DNA from: an uncultured Oscillospiraceae bacterium
Lineage (GTDB): Bacteria; Bacillota_A; Clostridia; Oscillospirales; Oscillospiraceae
Direction of reading: 5' to 3'
Assembly: GCA_947631215.1 (NCBI GenBank)
Contig: CANRKN010000010.1
Location: 1 to 35,557, forward strand
DNA: 35,557 nt
In this document: positions 6,780-15,327 of the stretch, piece after piece
How the letters are laid out: the number at the start of each line of letters is the position of its first letter
How positions within the stretch are numbered: the stretch's first letter is position 1
The notes under the pieces: generated by a model
Databases searched by the model: none
What the model was told of the DNA's origin: nothing
The model's input: the letters and a program-made list of their open reading frames with translations, nothing else
Translations under genes and position numbers: made by a program

Positions 6780-9700
6780 TCAGCGGCGGCCCATCCGGCG
6801 GCGGGCTGCCATGGCCGCGAGGGCTCCGCCGCAGCCCAGGAGCAGCAGCGCCCAGGGCAGGATAGGCGTGCCGTCGCCCGTCTTCGGCGCGGTGGGGGCG
6901 GAGGAGGACGCAGGCGCGGATGTGGACGGGGATGTGGGCGCAGGCGTGGCCGTGGGCGCAGCGGTGGGCGCGGGCGTGGGGGTGGGCCCGGTCAGGGCCA
7001 GGACCTTCACGGGCCCGGCCAGGGCCCTTTGGTCCGCCGCAGGCGTTATGGGCGCGCCCGCCTCGTCGAACCAGCCATGGCCCGCCGCCAGCAGGCTGTT
7101 CACGGTCAGCGGCTGGTCGATGGGATTGCCCAGCACATCGGTCTGGATGCACTCCACGGCATTGACGCTGCCCCGGAAGACGCCGCCGGAGAGGGTGACG
7201 GTGCAGTTGTCCTCAATGCGCAGGCCCAGCTCCGTGCCATCGACGGTGCCGCCGCTCACGGTGAGGGCGCCGGGGGTGCGAGAGGTACCGTCGACACATA
7301 TGCCGTTCTCCCCGCCGGTGATGGCGCCGCCATTGACGGTGACATTGCCGTGGGAGATGTCGACGCCGTTCTCCCCGCCGGTGATGACGCCGCCGTTCAC
7401 GGTGACCATGCCGTAGGCCAGGATGCCATTCATGGCGCCGGCGATCTCGCCGCCGTTGACCGTTATCTGATCGTCAGGGTTCAGGGCGAACAGGACCAGC
7501 GCGGAGTACCCGTCGGACCGGACGGCGCCGCTGTTGACGGTCACATCACCGCAGTAATTCACCACCGTGTTCCCGCTGCTGGTGACGGTCCCGCCGTCTA
7601 TGATAAGACTGCCGCCGTCGAGGACGATGGAGCCCTTGATGACGCCGCCGGCCACGGTCAGCATGTTGCTGGAGTGCTCTGGGTCACTGCTGCCATCGCC
7701 CAGGTCGATCTCGTCGTCTGCCGTCAGGGTGTACTCGCCGCCCTGGAAGGTGACAGCGGCGCCGGTATCCAGCGTGAGCCTCTGCCTTGCGGTCGCGTCC
7801 GCCAGCAGGGTCAGCGTGGCGCTGCCCGCCCTGGCCGCCGCGGCCCAGGCACTCTCTATGGAGGTGTATTGGGCGGCGGTCCCGTTCGCGGTGACCTCCG
7901 CCACCGGGGCCGTGCCGTGTACCGTCACGGGCCCCTCCAGGACTGTTGCGTCCGCCGCCGGGGCCAGAGGGGCGTCATTTTCATCGAACCAGCCGCAGCC
8001 ATCGGCCAGCAGGCTGTTCAGGGTATGGCCGTCGCTGCATTGGATGGCGTTGGGCTCGCCCTCATACACGCCGCCGGAGAGGGCCACGGTGCAGTCTCCC
8101 TCCACCTGCAGGGCAGGGCCGGCCAAGCCGGCGACCCGGGCGTACTCTACATTGAGAGTGCCGGCAAGCTCCTCCTCGTCCGCCACCGATATGCCTGTGC
8201 CGCCCTGGACAGCGGCGCCGTCGATGAAGGCGGAGGCGCCGGCTATTGTCAGGGCCGTGCCGTCGCTCTCCAGGGTGCCGCTGACGATGGAGGCGCTGGC
8301 GCCGAACCAGAGGTAGACAGCGGCCTCGCCGCCCAGGATATGGCAGTGGTTCGTGGTGACGGTGCTGCCCGCGTTGACCGCGTACACGCCGTACCGGCCG
8401 CCGATGACGTCGGCGTAGTCCAAAGTCACCTGGCAGGGCCCGAGGCCCAGCACAGAGATGGCGTCGCCGGAGACGCTGCCGATCTCGGCGTTGCTGCCGG
8501 CGGTCACGGAGCCGCTGCCGACAACGACAGCGTCCCCCTCATTGGCGACGCCCGCGCGCTCTTCCAGCACCAGGTCTCCGCCGTCCACGGCGACGAGGCC
8601 CGCGATACCGGCGCTTCTGGCGAGGGTCAGCTTTCCCTCCACCTGGACGCCCTTCAGCGCCGTCAGAATGGTGTTGGGGGCTTTTATGGTGATGTCGCTG
8701 CCCGCGGCGACGGTGAGCACACCGGCGGCGACAGTGTCGTCCGCATAGGCGATCTCCGCCGTACCGGCGGCGTTGGCCGCGGCAAAGGCCGCTTCGATGG
8801 TGGCGTAGCCCGTGGTGACGCCGTTCGCGGTGACCTCTGCCACGGGAGCCGTGCCGCGGACCATCACGGGTCCCTCCAGGCTAACCGCATCCGCCGCCGG
8901 GGTCAGGCTGCCGCCGTTTTCATCGAACCAGCCGCATCCCTCCGCCAGCAGGCCGTTCACGGTATTGCCGTCCACGCACAGGATGGCGTCGGGCGCGCCC
9001 TGGAAGGCGCCGCCGGATATGGTCACGGCATTGTCGCCCTGCACCAGCAGGGCGGGGCCGGCCTCGCCGTTCACGTCGGCGGAGAGGACGGTGAGGCTTC
9101 CCGGGTGTGTGCCGTAGGTCACGCTGTCCGTCACAAGGATACCCGTTTCGGTGCCCGCGATGTCGGCCCCGTCATCCACCGTCACGGCCGCGCCCCGGAC
9201 CTCCAGGGCTGTGCCCGGGCTTTCCAGGATGCCGCCGCTGATGTGCATGTCGATGCCGATGTCGTCCCACCGGGCGTCGCCCATGGCGCAGACCGCCGCC
9301 TCATTGCCGTAGACCTGGGCGCCGTTGAGCTCAATGGTGACGTCGCCGTCATCGTTGGTCGCATACAGGCCGTATTGCGCGCCGGTGAGCACGGCGTCCT
9401 CTTCCACGGTCAGCTGACAGTCGCCGAAGACCGCGTCCACAGAGACGGCGCTGTTGACCTCATCCATGACCATGGCGCCGCTGCAGATCGTCACGCTGCC
9501 GCGCATGAACTCGATGGCGGAGGCCCAGGCATAGCCGCTGCTGCCGTCATTGCAGACCCAGCTGTCCTCCTCCAGCACCAGACTGCCGCCCCACATCGTG
9601 ATCTTGCCGTAGAGGGTGCTGCCCGCCGCGAGGGTCAGATCCCCCGTGACGTCGATGCTCCCGGGTATCGTCAGCACCGCGTCCTGGGTGTCGATGGTGA

Positions 9701-11897
9701 GCCGTTTGCCGGCGTCTACGAACAGCATCTCGTCCCTGGAATAGGCGGCGTCCCGCAAAAGCCGTATCTCCGCCGCATCGGCGGCGCCGGCGGCCCGCCA
9801 CGCCTCGTCAAAGGTGGCGTAGCCCGTGGTGGCGCCGTCTGCGGTGACCTCCACCGCGGGGTCCGTGCAGCGGACCGTCACGGGGCCGTCCAGGGTCTCC
9901 GCGTCATCTGCCGGGGTGAGGGGATCGCCGTTTTCATCGAACCAGGCGCAGCCCTCCTCCAGCAGGCTGTTCACGGGGACGCCGTCCGCGCACAGGATGG
10001 CGGGCTGGCCGGAGAAGGCGCCGCCGGACAGCTTTGCATTGTCTGCCCACACCTCCAGGGCGGGACCGCAGGCGGCTGTCACTGTGCCGCCGGTGATGGC
10101 AAAGCTTTCGGGGGCGACGAGGAGGATGCCCTGGTCATAGCCCCGCACGGTCCCGCCGTTCATCTCAAACGTGCCGCCCGGACCGGCAGTGGAGGTCACG
10201 TAGATGGCCTCCTTGGCGGTGGACTCCACCGTACCGCCGTTGATGATCAAATGGCCGTAGAAGTTCCTGATCGCGAGCCAGGTATTGATGATGGTGCCGC
10301 CGTTCACGGTGACGTCGCCGCCGTTGAAGTCGATAAGGCCTTCGATGGTGCCGCTGTTGATGGTCAGCTCGTCGTCGGTGAGGGCCAGTTCGCCATCGTA
10401 CATGGGGCCAACGCAGATGCGGGCGTTGTGCAGGGTGTAGTCCCCGCCCTCAAAGGTGATGTTGGACCCGCCGTCCAGAACGATGCGGTCCGCCTGCTGG
10501 GTCGCGTCCGCCAGCAGGGTCACGGTGGGGAAATAGGCGTCGTCAGCCGCGGCGAAGGCCGCCTCTATGGAGGAGTACTGGGTGGTGACGTCACCCGCGG
10601 TGACCGCCGCCACGAGGCTCGTGCCATGGACCGTCACGGGCCCGGTCAGGGTTTGCTGGTCCGCCGCCGGGGCCAGGAGGGTCTCGTCTTCGTCGAACAA
10701 GCCGCAGCCCTCGGCCAGCAGGTCGCTTAAGGTGCTGCCGTCCTCGCACCGGATGGCGTCGGACGCGCCCTCATATGTACCGCCGGAGAGGGTGACGTGG
10801 GCGTTCCCCTGCACCAGCAGGCCGGGCCCGGTCTGGCCGGTGACTTCGGCGTATCCAACGGTGAGGGAGCCCGGATCGCCGTCCGGTCCATCCTTCACCA
10901 GGATGCCCGTGCCGCCCTTGACGCGGGTGCTGCCGACCGTGGCGGAGCCGCCCTCCACCAGCAGGGCCGTGCCGTCGCTCTGGAGGTAGCAGTCGTCCAC
11001 GGTTGCGCTGGCGCCGGACCGGAGATAAAGGCCCGCCTCGCCGCCCTTGGCACCGGCAGAGTCCATGGTGACGACGCTGTTCCCGTTGACCGCGTACACG
11101 CCGTACTTCCCGCCCACGGCGTCGGCGTCATAACCGATGGTCAGCCGGCAGGGACCGGACCCCAGCAGGGAGATGCCGCTGCCGGACTCGCTCCCAACCC
11201 CGGCGTCTTCGCCCACTGTCACGTCGCCGCTGTAGACAACGATGGCGTCGCCCTCATTGGTGACGAAGGCTTCCCAATCCACGGTAAGGCTGCCGCCGTC
11301 CACGGTGATGGGGCCGAAGACTTCGCTGTACGTCTTTATGGTGAACGTCCCCTCCACCCGGATGCCCTGGGGCACGGTCAGCGTCAGGTAGCGGCCCCGG
11401 AGGGTGATATCCTTGCCCGCGGGGACGGTCAGCGCCTCGCCCGTGGTGACGTCGTCCCCGATACGGACCTCCGCCGTACCGGCGGCCAGGGCCGCGGCCC
11501 ATGCCTCCTCAAAGGTGGCATAGCCCGTCTCCTCTTCGCCGGCGGTGACCCATGCGGCGGGCGCTTCCGCCTCCGCGGACTGGGGCTCGTCGGTGGCTGT
11601 GGGCTCTTCCGTGACCGCGGGTTCCTCGGTGGCCGCGGGCTCTTCCGTAGTCTCGGGCTCGTCGGTAGCCACGGGTTCTTCGGTAGCTGCGGGTTCCTCG
11701 GTAGCCGCGGGATCCTCAGTGGCCGTGGGTTCCTCGGTAGCCGCGGGCTCCTCGGTGGCCGTGGGTTCTTCGGTGGTCACGGGTTCTTCGGTGACTGTGG
11801 GCTCCTCCGCCGCCAGCCCCGACAGGGGACAGGCAGCCAGAAGCATGAGCGCCGTCAGCAGCCACGCGCCCAACCGCTTGGAAATACCTTTTTTCAT
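6780..11897 (-). CDS. Large wall-anchored beta-helix surface protein (1705 aa)
   Basis: A signal peptide (residues 1 to ~29, LAACPLSGLAA) is followed by a TEEPxAT repeat stalk (~31-105). Five related modules of ~250-340 residues follow, beginning near residues 115, 435, 685, 1025 and 1335. Each opens with a 'TxYxTxExAwxAA' segment, continues as short Gly/Val/Thr-rich rungs ('VNGGTI', 'LSGGVYEG') typical of right-handed parallel beta-helices, and closes with 'LLAEGCGWFDENG' and 'GPVTVHGTAPVAEVTANG'. A Pro/Thr linker leads to a sortase-like PKTGD motif (~1671), a hydrophobic helix and a RRRMGRR tail. Such folds bind or cleave polysaccharides or act as adhesins; I see no catalytic triad to assign. 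No sortase gene is nearby. It sits between a permease and the methyltransferase-STAS genes on the same strand. Confidence 0.88.
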   Translation of the reverse strand: MKKGISKRLGAWLLTALMLLAACPLSGLAAEEPTVTEEPVTTEEPTATEEPAATEEPTATEDPAATEEPAATEEPVATDEPETTEEPAATEEPAVTEEPTATDEPQSAEAEAPAAWVTAGEEETGYATFEEAWAAALAAGTAEVRIGDDVTTGEALTVPAGKDITLRGRYLTLTVPQGIRVEGTFTIKTYSEVFGPITVDGGSLTVDWEAFVTNEGDAIVVYSGDVTVGEDAGVGSESGSGISLLGSGPCRLTIGYDADAVGGKYGVYAVNGNSVVTMDSAGAKGGEAGLYLRSGASATVDDCYLQSDGTALLVEGGSATVGSTRVKGGTGILVKDGPDGDPGSLTVGYAEVTGQTGPGLLVQGNAHVTLSGGTYEGASDAIRCEDGSTLSDLLAEGCGLFDEDETLLAPAADQQTLTGPVTVHGTSLVAAVTAGDVTTQYSSIEAAFAAADDAYFPTVTLLADATQQADRIVLDGGSNITFEGGDYTLHNARICVGPMYDGELALTDDELTINSGTIEGLIDFNGGDVTVNGGTIINTWLAIRNFYGHLIINGGTVESTAKEAIYVTSTAGPGGTFEMNGGTVRGYDQGILLVAPESFAITGGTVTAACGPALEVWADNAKLSGGAFSGQPAILCADGVPVNSLLEEGCAWFDENGDPLTPADDAETLDGPVTVRCTDPAVEVTADGATTGYATFDEAWRAAGAADAAEIRLLRDAAYSRDEMLFVDAGKRLTIDTQDAVLTIPGSIDVTGDLTLAAGSTLYGKITMWGGSLVLEEDSWVCNDGSSGYAWASAIEFMRGSVTICSGAMVMDEVNSAVSVDAVFGDCQLTVEEDAVLTGAQYGLYATNDDGDVTIELNGAQVYGNEAAVCAMGDARWDDIGIDMHISGGILESPGTALEVRGAAVTVDDGADIAGTETGILVTDSVTYGTHPGSLTVLSADVNGEAGPALLVQGDNAVTISGGAFQGAPDAILCVDGNTVNGLLAEGCGWFDENGGSLTPAADAVSLEGPVMVRGTAPVAEVTANGVTTGYATIEAAFAAANAAGTAEIAYADDTVAAGVLTVAAGSDITIKAPNTILTALKGVQVEGKLTLARSAGIAGLVAVDGGDLVLEERAGVANEGDAVVVGSGSVTAGSNAEIGSVSGDAISVLGLGPCQVTLDYADVIGGRYGVYAVNAGSTVTTNHCHILGGEAAVYLWFGASASIVSGTLESDGTALTIAGASAFIDGAAVQGGTGISVADEEELAGTLNVEYARVAGLAGPALQVEGDCTVALSGGVYEGEPNAIQCSDGHTLNSLLADGCGWFDENDAPLAPAADATVLEGPVTVHGTAPVAEVTANGTAAQYTSIESAWAAAARAGSATLTLLADATARQRLTLDTGAAVTFQGGEYTLTADDEIDLGDGSSDPEHSSNMLTVAGGVIKGSIVLDGGSLIIDGGTVTSSGNTVVNYCGDVTVNSGAVRSDGYSALVLFALNPDDQITVNGGEIAGAMNGILAYGMVTVNGGVITGGENGVDISHGNVTVNGGAITGGENGICVDGTSRTPGALTVSGGTVDGTELGLRIEDNCTVTLSGGVFRGSVNAVECIQTDVLGNPIDQPLTVNSLLAAGHGWFDEAGAPITPAADQRALAGPVKVLALTGPTPTPAPTAAPTATPAPTSPSTSAPASSSAPTAPKTGDGTPILPWALLLLGCGGALAAMAARRRMGRR

Positions 11898-11918
11898 TCT
11901 TCAAGCTCCTTCCTCTGC

Positions 11919-11938
11919 CGGGACCGGTGGCGGTCCCG
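11919..11938 (-). promoter_or_regulatory. Intercistronic hairpin between permease and surface-protein genes
   Basis: A perfect 8-bp inverted repeat CGGGACCG (11919-11926) / CGGTCCCG (11931-11938) has a four-base loop. It lies in the 43-nt gap between the two genes. There is no T-run after it in the transcribed direction, so it is more likely an RNA stability or partial-attenuation element than a terminator. Confidence 0.45.
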
Positions 11939-11940
11939 TG

Positions 11941-12615
11941 TCAAGCGCTCTGTTTTTTATCGTTCTTCCGTCCGGTGAGCCAGAAAATGCCGGTCACCAG
12001 GTAGGACAGGCCCAAGTACAGAACCATGCCCACCAATATCATGAACAGCGGCTGCATGGTCCGGGCGGAGATGTTGTTCACCACGCGGGTGAGGTCCGTG
12101 ATGGTCACATAGCCCACCACGCTGGTCCACTGGATCAGGTTGATGATGGTGGACTGATAGGTGGGCTTCGCCATGACCACCGCCTGGGGCAGGGTCACGT
12201 GGAAAAACGCCTGCCACCGGCTCAGCCCCAGGGTCCGGGCCGCCTCCACCTCGCCGGGGTCCACGCCCATCAGCGCCGTGCGCATGACCTCGGCCATATA
12301 GGCCGCCACGTTGAGGGAGAAGGCCGTCACCGCCACGATGTAGGCGGGCACCTTCATCCGGGCGAACACCACATAGTACATCAGCATCAGCAGCATCAGC
12401 ACCGGCGTGCCCCGGGCGATGGATATGTACAGCGCCGCAAGGCCCCGGAGGGGCTTGAATCTGCCCGTCCGGAGCTTGCACAGCAGCGCCCCCAGCAGCG
12501 TGCCCGCGATAACGGACAGCGCCGATATCTTCACCGTCATCCACAGGCCCGCCGCCAGGGTGGCGGCGTTCTTGCCGGAAAGCAGGATATTTTGAAAGTT
12601 CTCAACGAACCCCAT
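11941..12615 (-). CDS. Amino-acid-type ABC transporter permease (224 aa)
   Basis: This is a membrane permease of the HisM/GlnP family that would import the ligand delivered by the binding proteins upstream. It has about five hydrophobic helices, the family's N-terminal 'GLWMTVKISALSVIAGTLLG' and 'ISIARGTPVL' motifs, and the EAA loop 'EVEAARTLGLSRWQAF' that docks onto the ATPase. Length is normal for the family. The start ATG 12615 lies 4 nt after the preceding binding-protein stop (12620), implying translational coupling. It is the only permease in the operon, so it would act as a homodimer and serve all five binding proteins. Substrate is not predictable. Confidence 0.92.
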   Translation of the reverse strand: MGFVENFQNILLSGKNAATLAAGLWMTVKISALSVIAGTLLGALLCKLRTGRFKPLRGLAALYISIARGTPVLMLLMLMYYVVFARMKVPAYIVAVTAFSLNVAAYMAEVMRTALMGVDPGEVEAARTLGLSRWQAFFHVTLPQAVVMAKPTYQSTIINLIQWTSVVGYVTITDLTRVVNNISARTMQPLFMILVGMVLYLGLSYLVTGIFWLTGRKNDKKQSA

Positions 12616-12619
12616 GGTC

Positions 12620-13465
12620 TTACTCCGCGTCCTTCAGCGCGAGGGTGCAGAGAGAGGCGGTATAGTAGGGCTCGCTGATGATCGTGCCCTCGGGGATATC
12701 CACACCCTCGACAGCGAGATCGCCGACGGCGGACTTGACCCAGAAGACCACGTCCGCGCGGCCGCTGGCCAGGGCCAGGGCCCGGGCGCTGGAGTCCACC
12801 TGGATGAGCTCGATATTCACGCCCAGCCGCTTGCTGATCTCCGCCAGCACGGCGGTGTTGAAGCCGGCAGCATAGCCCTCGTCGTCCACGTAATCCATGG
12901 GGGGCAGGTCCCCGGTCAGCGCCACGGTGACGGTCTCGGCGTCGTCGCTCAGCTCCTCACCGATGTCCGGAAAATCCACCTCGTCTATCTCTTCCCCGGC
13001 GATCACGCCGTCGATGTAGGTCGCCGCCAGCTCGTCCAGGGTGCCGTCGTCCTTCATGGCCTTGATGGCCTCGCTGAACTGGTCGCACAGCGCGGCGTCC
13101 TCCTCCAGGAAGCACATGCTGTAATTAAAAGCGATGTCGGCTTCCGGGTGCTTCTCCACATAGGAGTCGTTCTGGGACAGGATGTACTGCACTGTTGGCT
13201 CATCCGCGGCAGCCTGGTCGATGAATCCCGCGTCCAGGGCCATCAGCAGCTCGGTAAGGCTGTTATAAAAGACACCGGTAGCGGCAGGAGTCACTTCCGC
13301 GGCTTCGTCTGCCCGTTTGCTGTCGATCTGGGCCTTCATATCCTCCGGGTCCACACCCAGGTGGGTCAGCGTACCAATGACGCCTGCTTCCTCCGCGGCC
13401 AGGGCGGGGACGGCCAAGGCCAGCGCCATGACCAGCGCCAGCATAAGAGCAATCAGTTTCTTCAT
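12620..13465 (-). CDS. Circularly permuted family 3 substrate-binding protein, SBP1 (281 aa)
   Basis: Signal peptide residues 1 to ~24 (MKKLIALMLALVMALALAVP, ALA) lacks a lipobox cysteine, so signal peptidase I cleavage is expected. The lobes are in reverse order to ordinary SBP_bac_3 proteins. The usual C-terminal half comes first ('YNSLTELLMALDAG', 'DEPTVQY', 'MKDDGTLDELAATYIDG'), then a linker, then the usual N-terminal half ('VTVALTGDLPPMDYVDDEG', 'LGVNIELIQVDSSARALALA', 'SEPYY'). The arginine that binds the ligand carboxylate in amino-acid SBPs (after SGxxDxxx) is not evident here (FWVKSAVGD). It is nearest to SBP3 (14411-15268): both share the opening GxLxHLGxD and 'YSMCF'. Last of five tandem copies, 4 nt before the permease. 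Confidence 0.88.
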   Translation of the reverse strand: MKKLIALMLALVMALALAVPALAAEEAGVIGTLTHLGVDPEDMKAQIDSKRADEAAEVTPAATGVFYNSLTELLMALDAGFIDQAAADEPTVQYILSQNDSYVEKHPEADIAFNYSMCFLEEDAALCDQFSEAIKAMKDDGTLDELAATYIDGVIAGEEIDEVDFPDIGEELSDDAETVTVALTGDLPPMDYVDDEGYAAGFNTAVLAEISKRLGVNIELIQVDSSARALALASGRADVVFWVKSAVGDLAVEGVDIPEGTIISEPYYTASLCTLALKDAE

Positions 13466-13495
13466 TTTCAGTTCTCCTTTATAAAGTATTTATCT

Positions 13496-13528
13496 CATAG
13501 GTCCGGCGGGGAGACCGCCGGGCCTATG
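13496..13528 (-). promoter_or_regulatory. Long intercistronic hairpin between SBP2 and SBP1
   Basis: A 14-bp inverted repeat CATAGGTCCGGCGG (13496-13509) / CCGCCGGGCCTATG (13515-13528) has a 5-base loop and one imperfect pair. It occupies most of the 74-nt gap. No T-run follows in the operon direction. A role in mRNA end protection or partial read-through is plausible and would help give the binding proteins unequal amounts. Confidence 0.5.
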
Positions 13529-13539
13529 ATCATAATGGG

Positions 13540-14382
13540 TCACTCGGCGGCCAGCACGAGGGAGCACTGCACGGCGGAGTAATAGGGCTCGCTGGTGATG
13601 GTGCCCTCGGGAATATCCAGCCCCTCAATGATCGGGTCAGCGGCAGCGGACCGGGCCCAGAAGGCCGCGTCGGCGCGGCCGCTGGAAAGGGCCAGGGTAC
13701 GGGCGCCGCTGTCCACCTGGACAAGCGCGATGTTCACTTCCAGCCGCTGGGCGATCTCGGCCAGAACAGCGGTGTTGAAGCCGGCGGCATGGCCGGTGTC
13801 GTCCGCGTAGTCCATGGGAGGCACGTCGCCGGTCACGGCCACGGTGACGGTCTCGGCGCCCTCAAAGGTGGGGAACGCCACAGGAGCCGGGTCCTCGCCG
13901 GCGATCACGCCGTCGATGTATTCCGCGGCCAGCTCATCGAGAGTGCCGTCCTCCTTCATGGCGGTGATGGCTTCGTTGAAGCTGTCGCGCAGCTCGGCGT
14001 TCTCCTCCAGGAAGAGCATGCTGTATGCTATCACATGCTCGACCTCGGGATGATCCTCGGCATAGGCGTCGTTCCGGGACAGGACGTACCGCACCGTGGG
14101 GTCGTCCGCCTGGGCCAGATCGATATACCCGGCGTCCAGGGCCATCAGCAGCTCAGCCAGGCTGTGATAATAGACGAGCGAAACGTCGTTCTCCTTGAGC
14201 GGAGCCTCCGCCTCGTCGGTGGTACTGTACTCATCCTCGACGTCGTTGATCTCCTGCTCCGACTGGGCCAGCAGCTCCAGCATGCCGACCTTCATCGCAG
14301 GCTTTTCCTCCGCGGCCAGGGCGGGGACGGCGAGGGCCAGCGCCATGACCAGCGCCAGCATAAGGGCGATCAGTTTTTTCAT
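13540..14382 (-). CDS. Circularly permuted family 3 substrate-binding protein, SBP2 (280 aa)
   Basis: Same fold order and non-lipoprotein signal peptide as its neighbours. Lobe 2 ('VYYHSLAELLMALDAGYIDL', 'DDPTVRY', 'MKEDGTLDELAAEYIDG') precedes lobe 1 ('VTVAVTGDVPPMDYADDTG', 'LEVNIALVQVDSGARTLALS', 'SEPYY'). It belongs to the subgroup with 'YYHSLAE', 'YSMLFLEE' and 'QVDSGARTLAL', together with SBP4 and SBP5. An acidic insertion near residues 40-60 (QEINDVEDEYSTTDEAEA) differs in every copy and lies next to the first strand of lobe 2, so it may tune the ligand site or a partner contact. An AAAAGGAG site precedes ATG 14382; it begins 28 nt after SBP3. Confidence 0.88.
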   Translation of the reverse strand: MKKLIALMLALVMALALAVPALAAEEKPAMKVGMLELLAQSEQEINDVEDEYSTTDEAEAPLKENDVSLVYYHSLAELLMALDAGYIDLAQADDPTVRYVLSRNDAYAEDHPEVEHVIAYSMLFLEENAELRDSFNEAITAMKEDGTLDELAAEYIDGVIAGEDPAPVAFPTFEGAETVTVAVTGDVPPMDYADDTGHAAGFNTAVLAEIAQRLEVNIALVQVDSGARTLALSSGRADAAFWARSAAADPIIEGLDIPEGTITSEPYYSAVQCSLVLAAE

Positions 14383-14410
14383 TTTACAGGTCTCCTTTTG
14401 AAAATATGTA

Positions 14411-15268
14411 TCACTCTCCGCTCAGCACGAGAGAGCACCGTCCGGCGGTGTAATAGGGCTCACTGGTGATTGTGCCCTCGGGAATATCCAGCCCCTCGAT
14501 AGTGCGCTCGCCGGTGGTGGACTGGACCCAGAACACCACGTCCGCGCGGCCGCTGGCCAGGGCCAGGGCGCGGGAGCTGGAGTCCACCTGCATGAGCTGG
14601 ATGTTCACGCCCAGCCTGTTGCTGATCTCCGCCAGGAGGGCGGTGTTGTAACCCGCGGCATAGCCCGCCTCGTCCACGTAGTCCATGGGGGGCAGGTCGC
14701 CGGTCACGGCCACGGTGATGGTCTCGGCGCCGTCAAAGCTGGGGAACTCCACCTCGCCTATCTCCTCGCCGTCGATCACGCCGTCGATGTATTTCTCCGC
14801 CAGCGCGTCCAGGGTGCCGTCGTCCTTCATGGCGGTGATGGCCTCGTTGAACTGGTCGCGCAGCTCGGTGTCGTCCTCCTCGAAGCACATGCTGTATTCA
14901 AAGGAGCTGTCCTGCCGCATGGGATGATGCTCGGCATAGCTGTCGCTCAGGGACAGGACGTACTGCACCGTGGGCTCATCCGCCTCTATGGTGCTGATCA
15001 GGCCGGCGTCCAGAGCCATCAAAAGCTCGGAAAGGCTGTTGTAATACACGCGGGTCCTGGTGCGGCGCACGCTGCCGTCGGTGTTCTCCGGCATGCGCTC
15101 GGCCCTGCGCTCGGCGATGTACTCCGCCATCTCATCCGCGTCCATCCCCAGATGGGCCAGGCAGCCGATGGCGGGCGGCTGGGGTCTGTCCTCCTCCGCG
15201 GCCAGGGCGGGGACGGTGAGGGTCAGCGCCATCACCAGCGCCAGCACAAGGGCGATCAGTTTCTTCAT
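14411..15268 (-). CDS. Circularly permuted family 3 substrate-binding protein, SBP3 (285 aa)
   Basis: Secreted binding protein with the same reversed lobe order. It has signal peptide ...VPALAAEE, lobe 2 from ~residue 33 ('YNSLSELLMALDAGLIST', 'DEPTVQY', 'MKDDGTLDALAEKYIDG') and lobe 1 from ~185 ('ITVAVTGDLPPMDYVDEAG', 'LGVNIQLMQVDSSSRALALA', 'SEPYY'). It groups with SBP1 by 'GCLAHLGMD' at the mature N-terminus, 'YSMCFEEDD' and the SSxRALAL segment. It carries a basic insertion near residues 47-68 (AERRAERMPENTDGSVRRTR), whereas the insertions in the YYHSL subgroup are more acidic. ATG 15268 is preceded by AAAAGGAG. It is the middle copy of the five. Confidence 0.88.
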   Translation of the reverse strand: MKKLIALVLALVMALTLTVPALAAEEDRPQPPAIGCLAHLGMDADEMAEYIAERRAERMPENTDGSVRRTRTRVYYNSLSELLMALDAGLISTIEADEPTVQYVLSLSDSYAEHHPMRQDSSFEYSMCFEEDDTELRDQFNEAITAMKDDGTLDALAEKYIDGVIDGEEIGEVEFPSFDGAETITVAVTGDLPPMDYVDEAGYAAGYNTALLAEISNRLGVNIQLMQVDSSSRALALASGRADVVFWVQSTTGERTIEGLDIPEGTITSEPYYTAGRCSLVLSGE

Positions 15269-15303
15269 GTCTCGTTTCTCCTTTTGAAAAAATTTTTATC
15301 TCA

Positions 15304-15320
15304 AAGGCCCGTGGGGCCTT
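15304..15320 (-). promoter_or_regulatory. Short intercistronic hairpin between SBP4 and SBP3
   Basis: AAGGCCC (15304-15310) and GGGCCTT (15314-15320) form a perfect 7-bp stem with a 3-base loop, 7 nt after the SBP4 stop. In the transcript it is followed by TTGAGATAAAAATTTTTTC, so weak termination is possible. A matching hairpin occupies the same place after SBP5 and after the ATPase gene. Confidence 0.5.
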
Positions 15321-15327
15321 CGATCCG

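Noticed and set aside
7029..10730. 1233-codon open frame on the plus strand
   Set aside because: It lies opposite the repeated beta-helix protein. Long antisense frames are expected in GC-rich repetitive coding DNA, and no ribosome site or signal peptide supports it.
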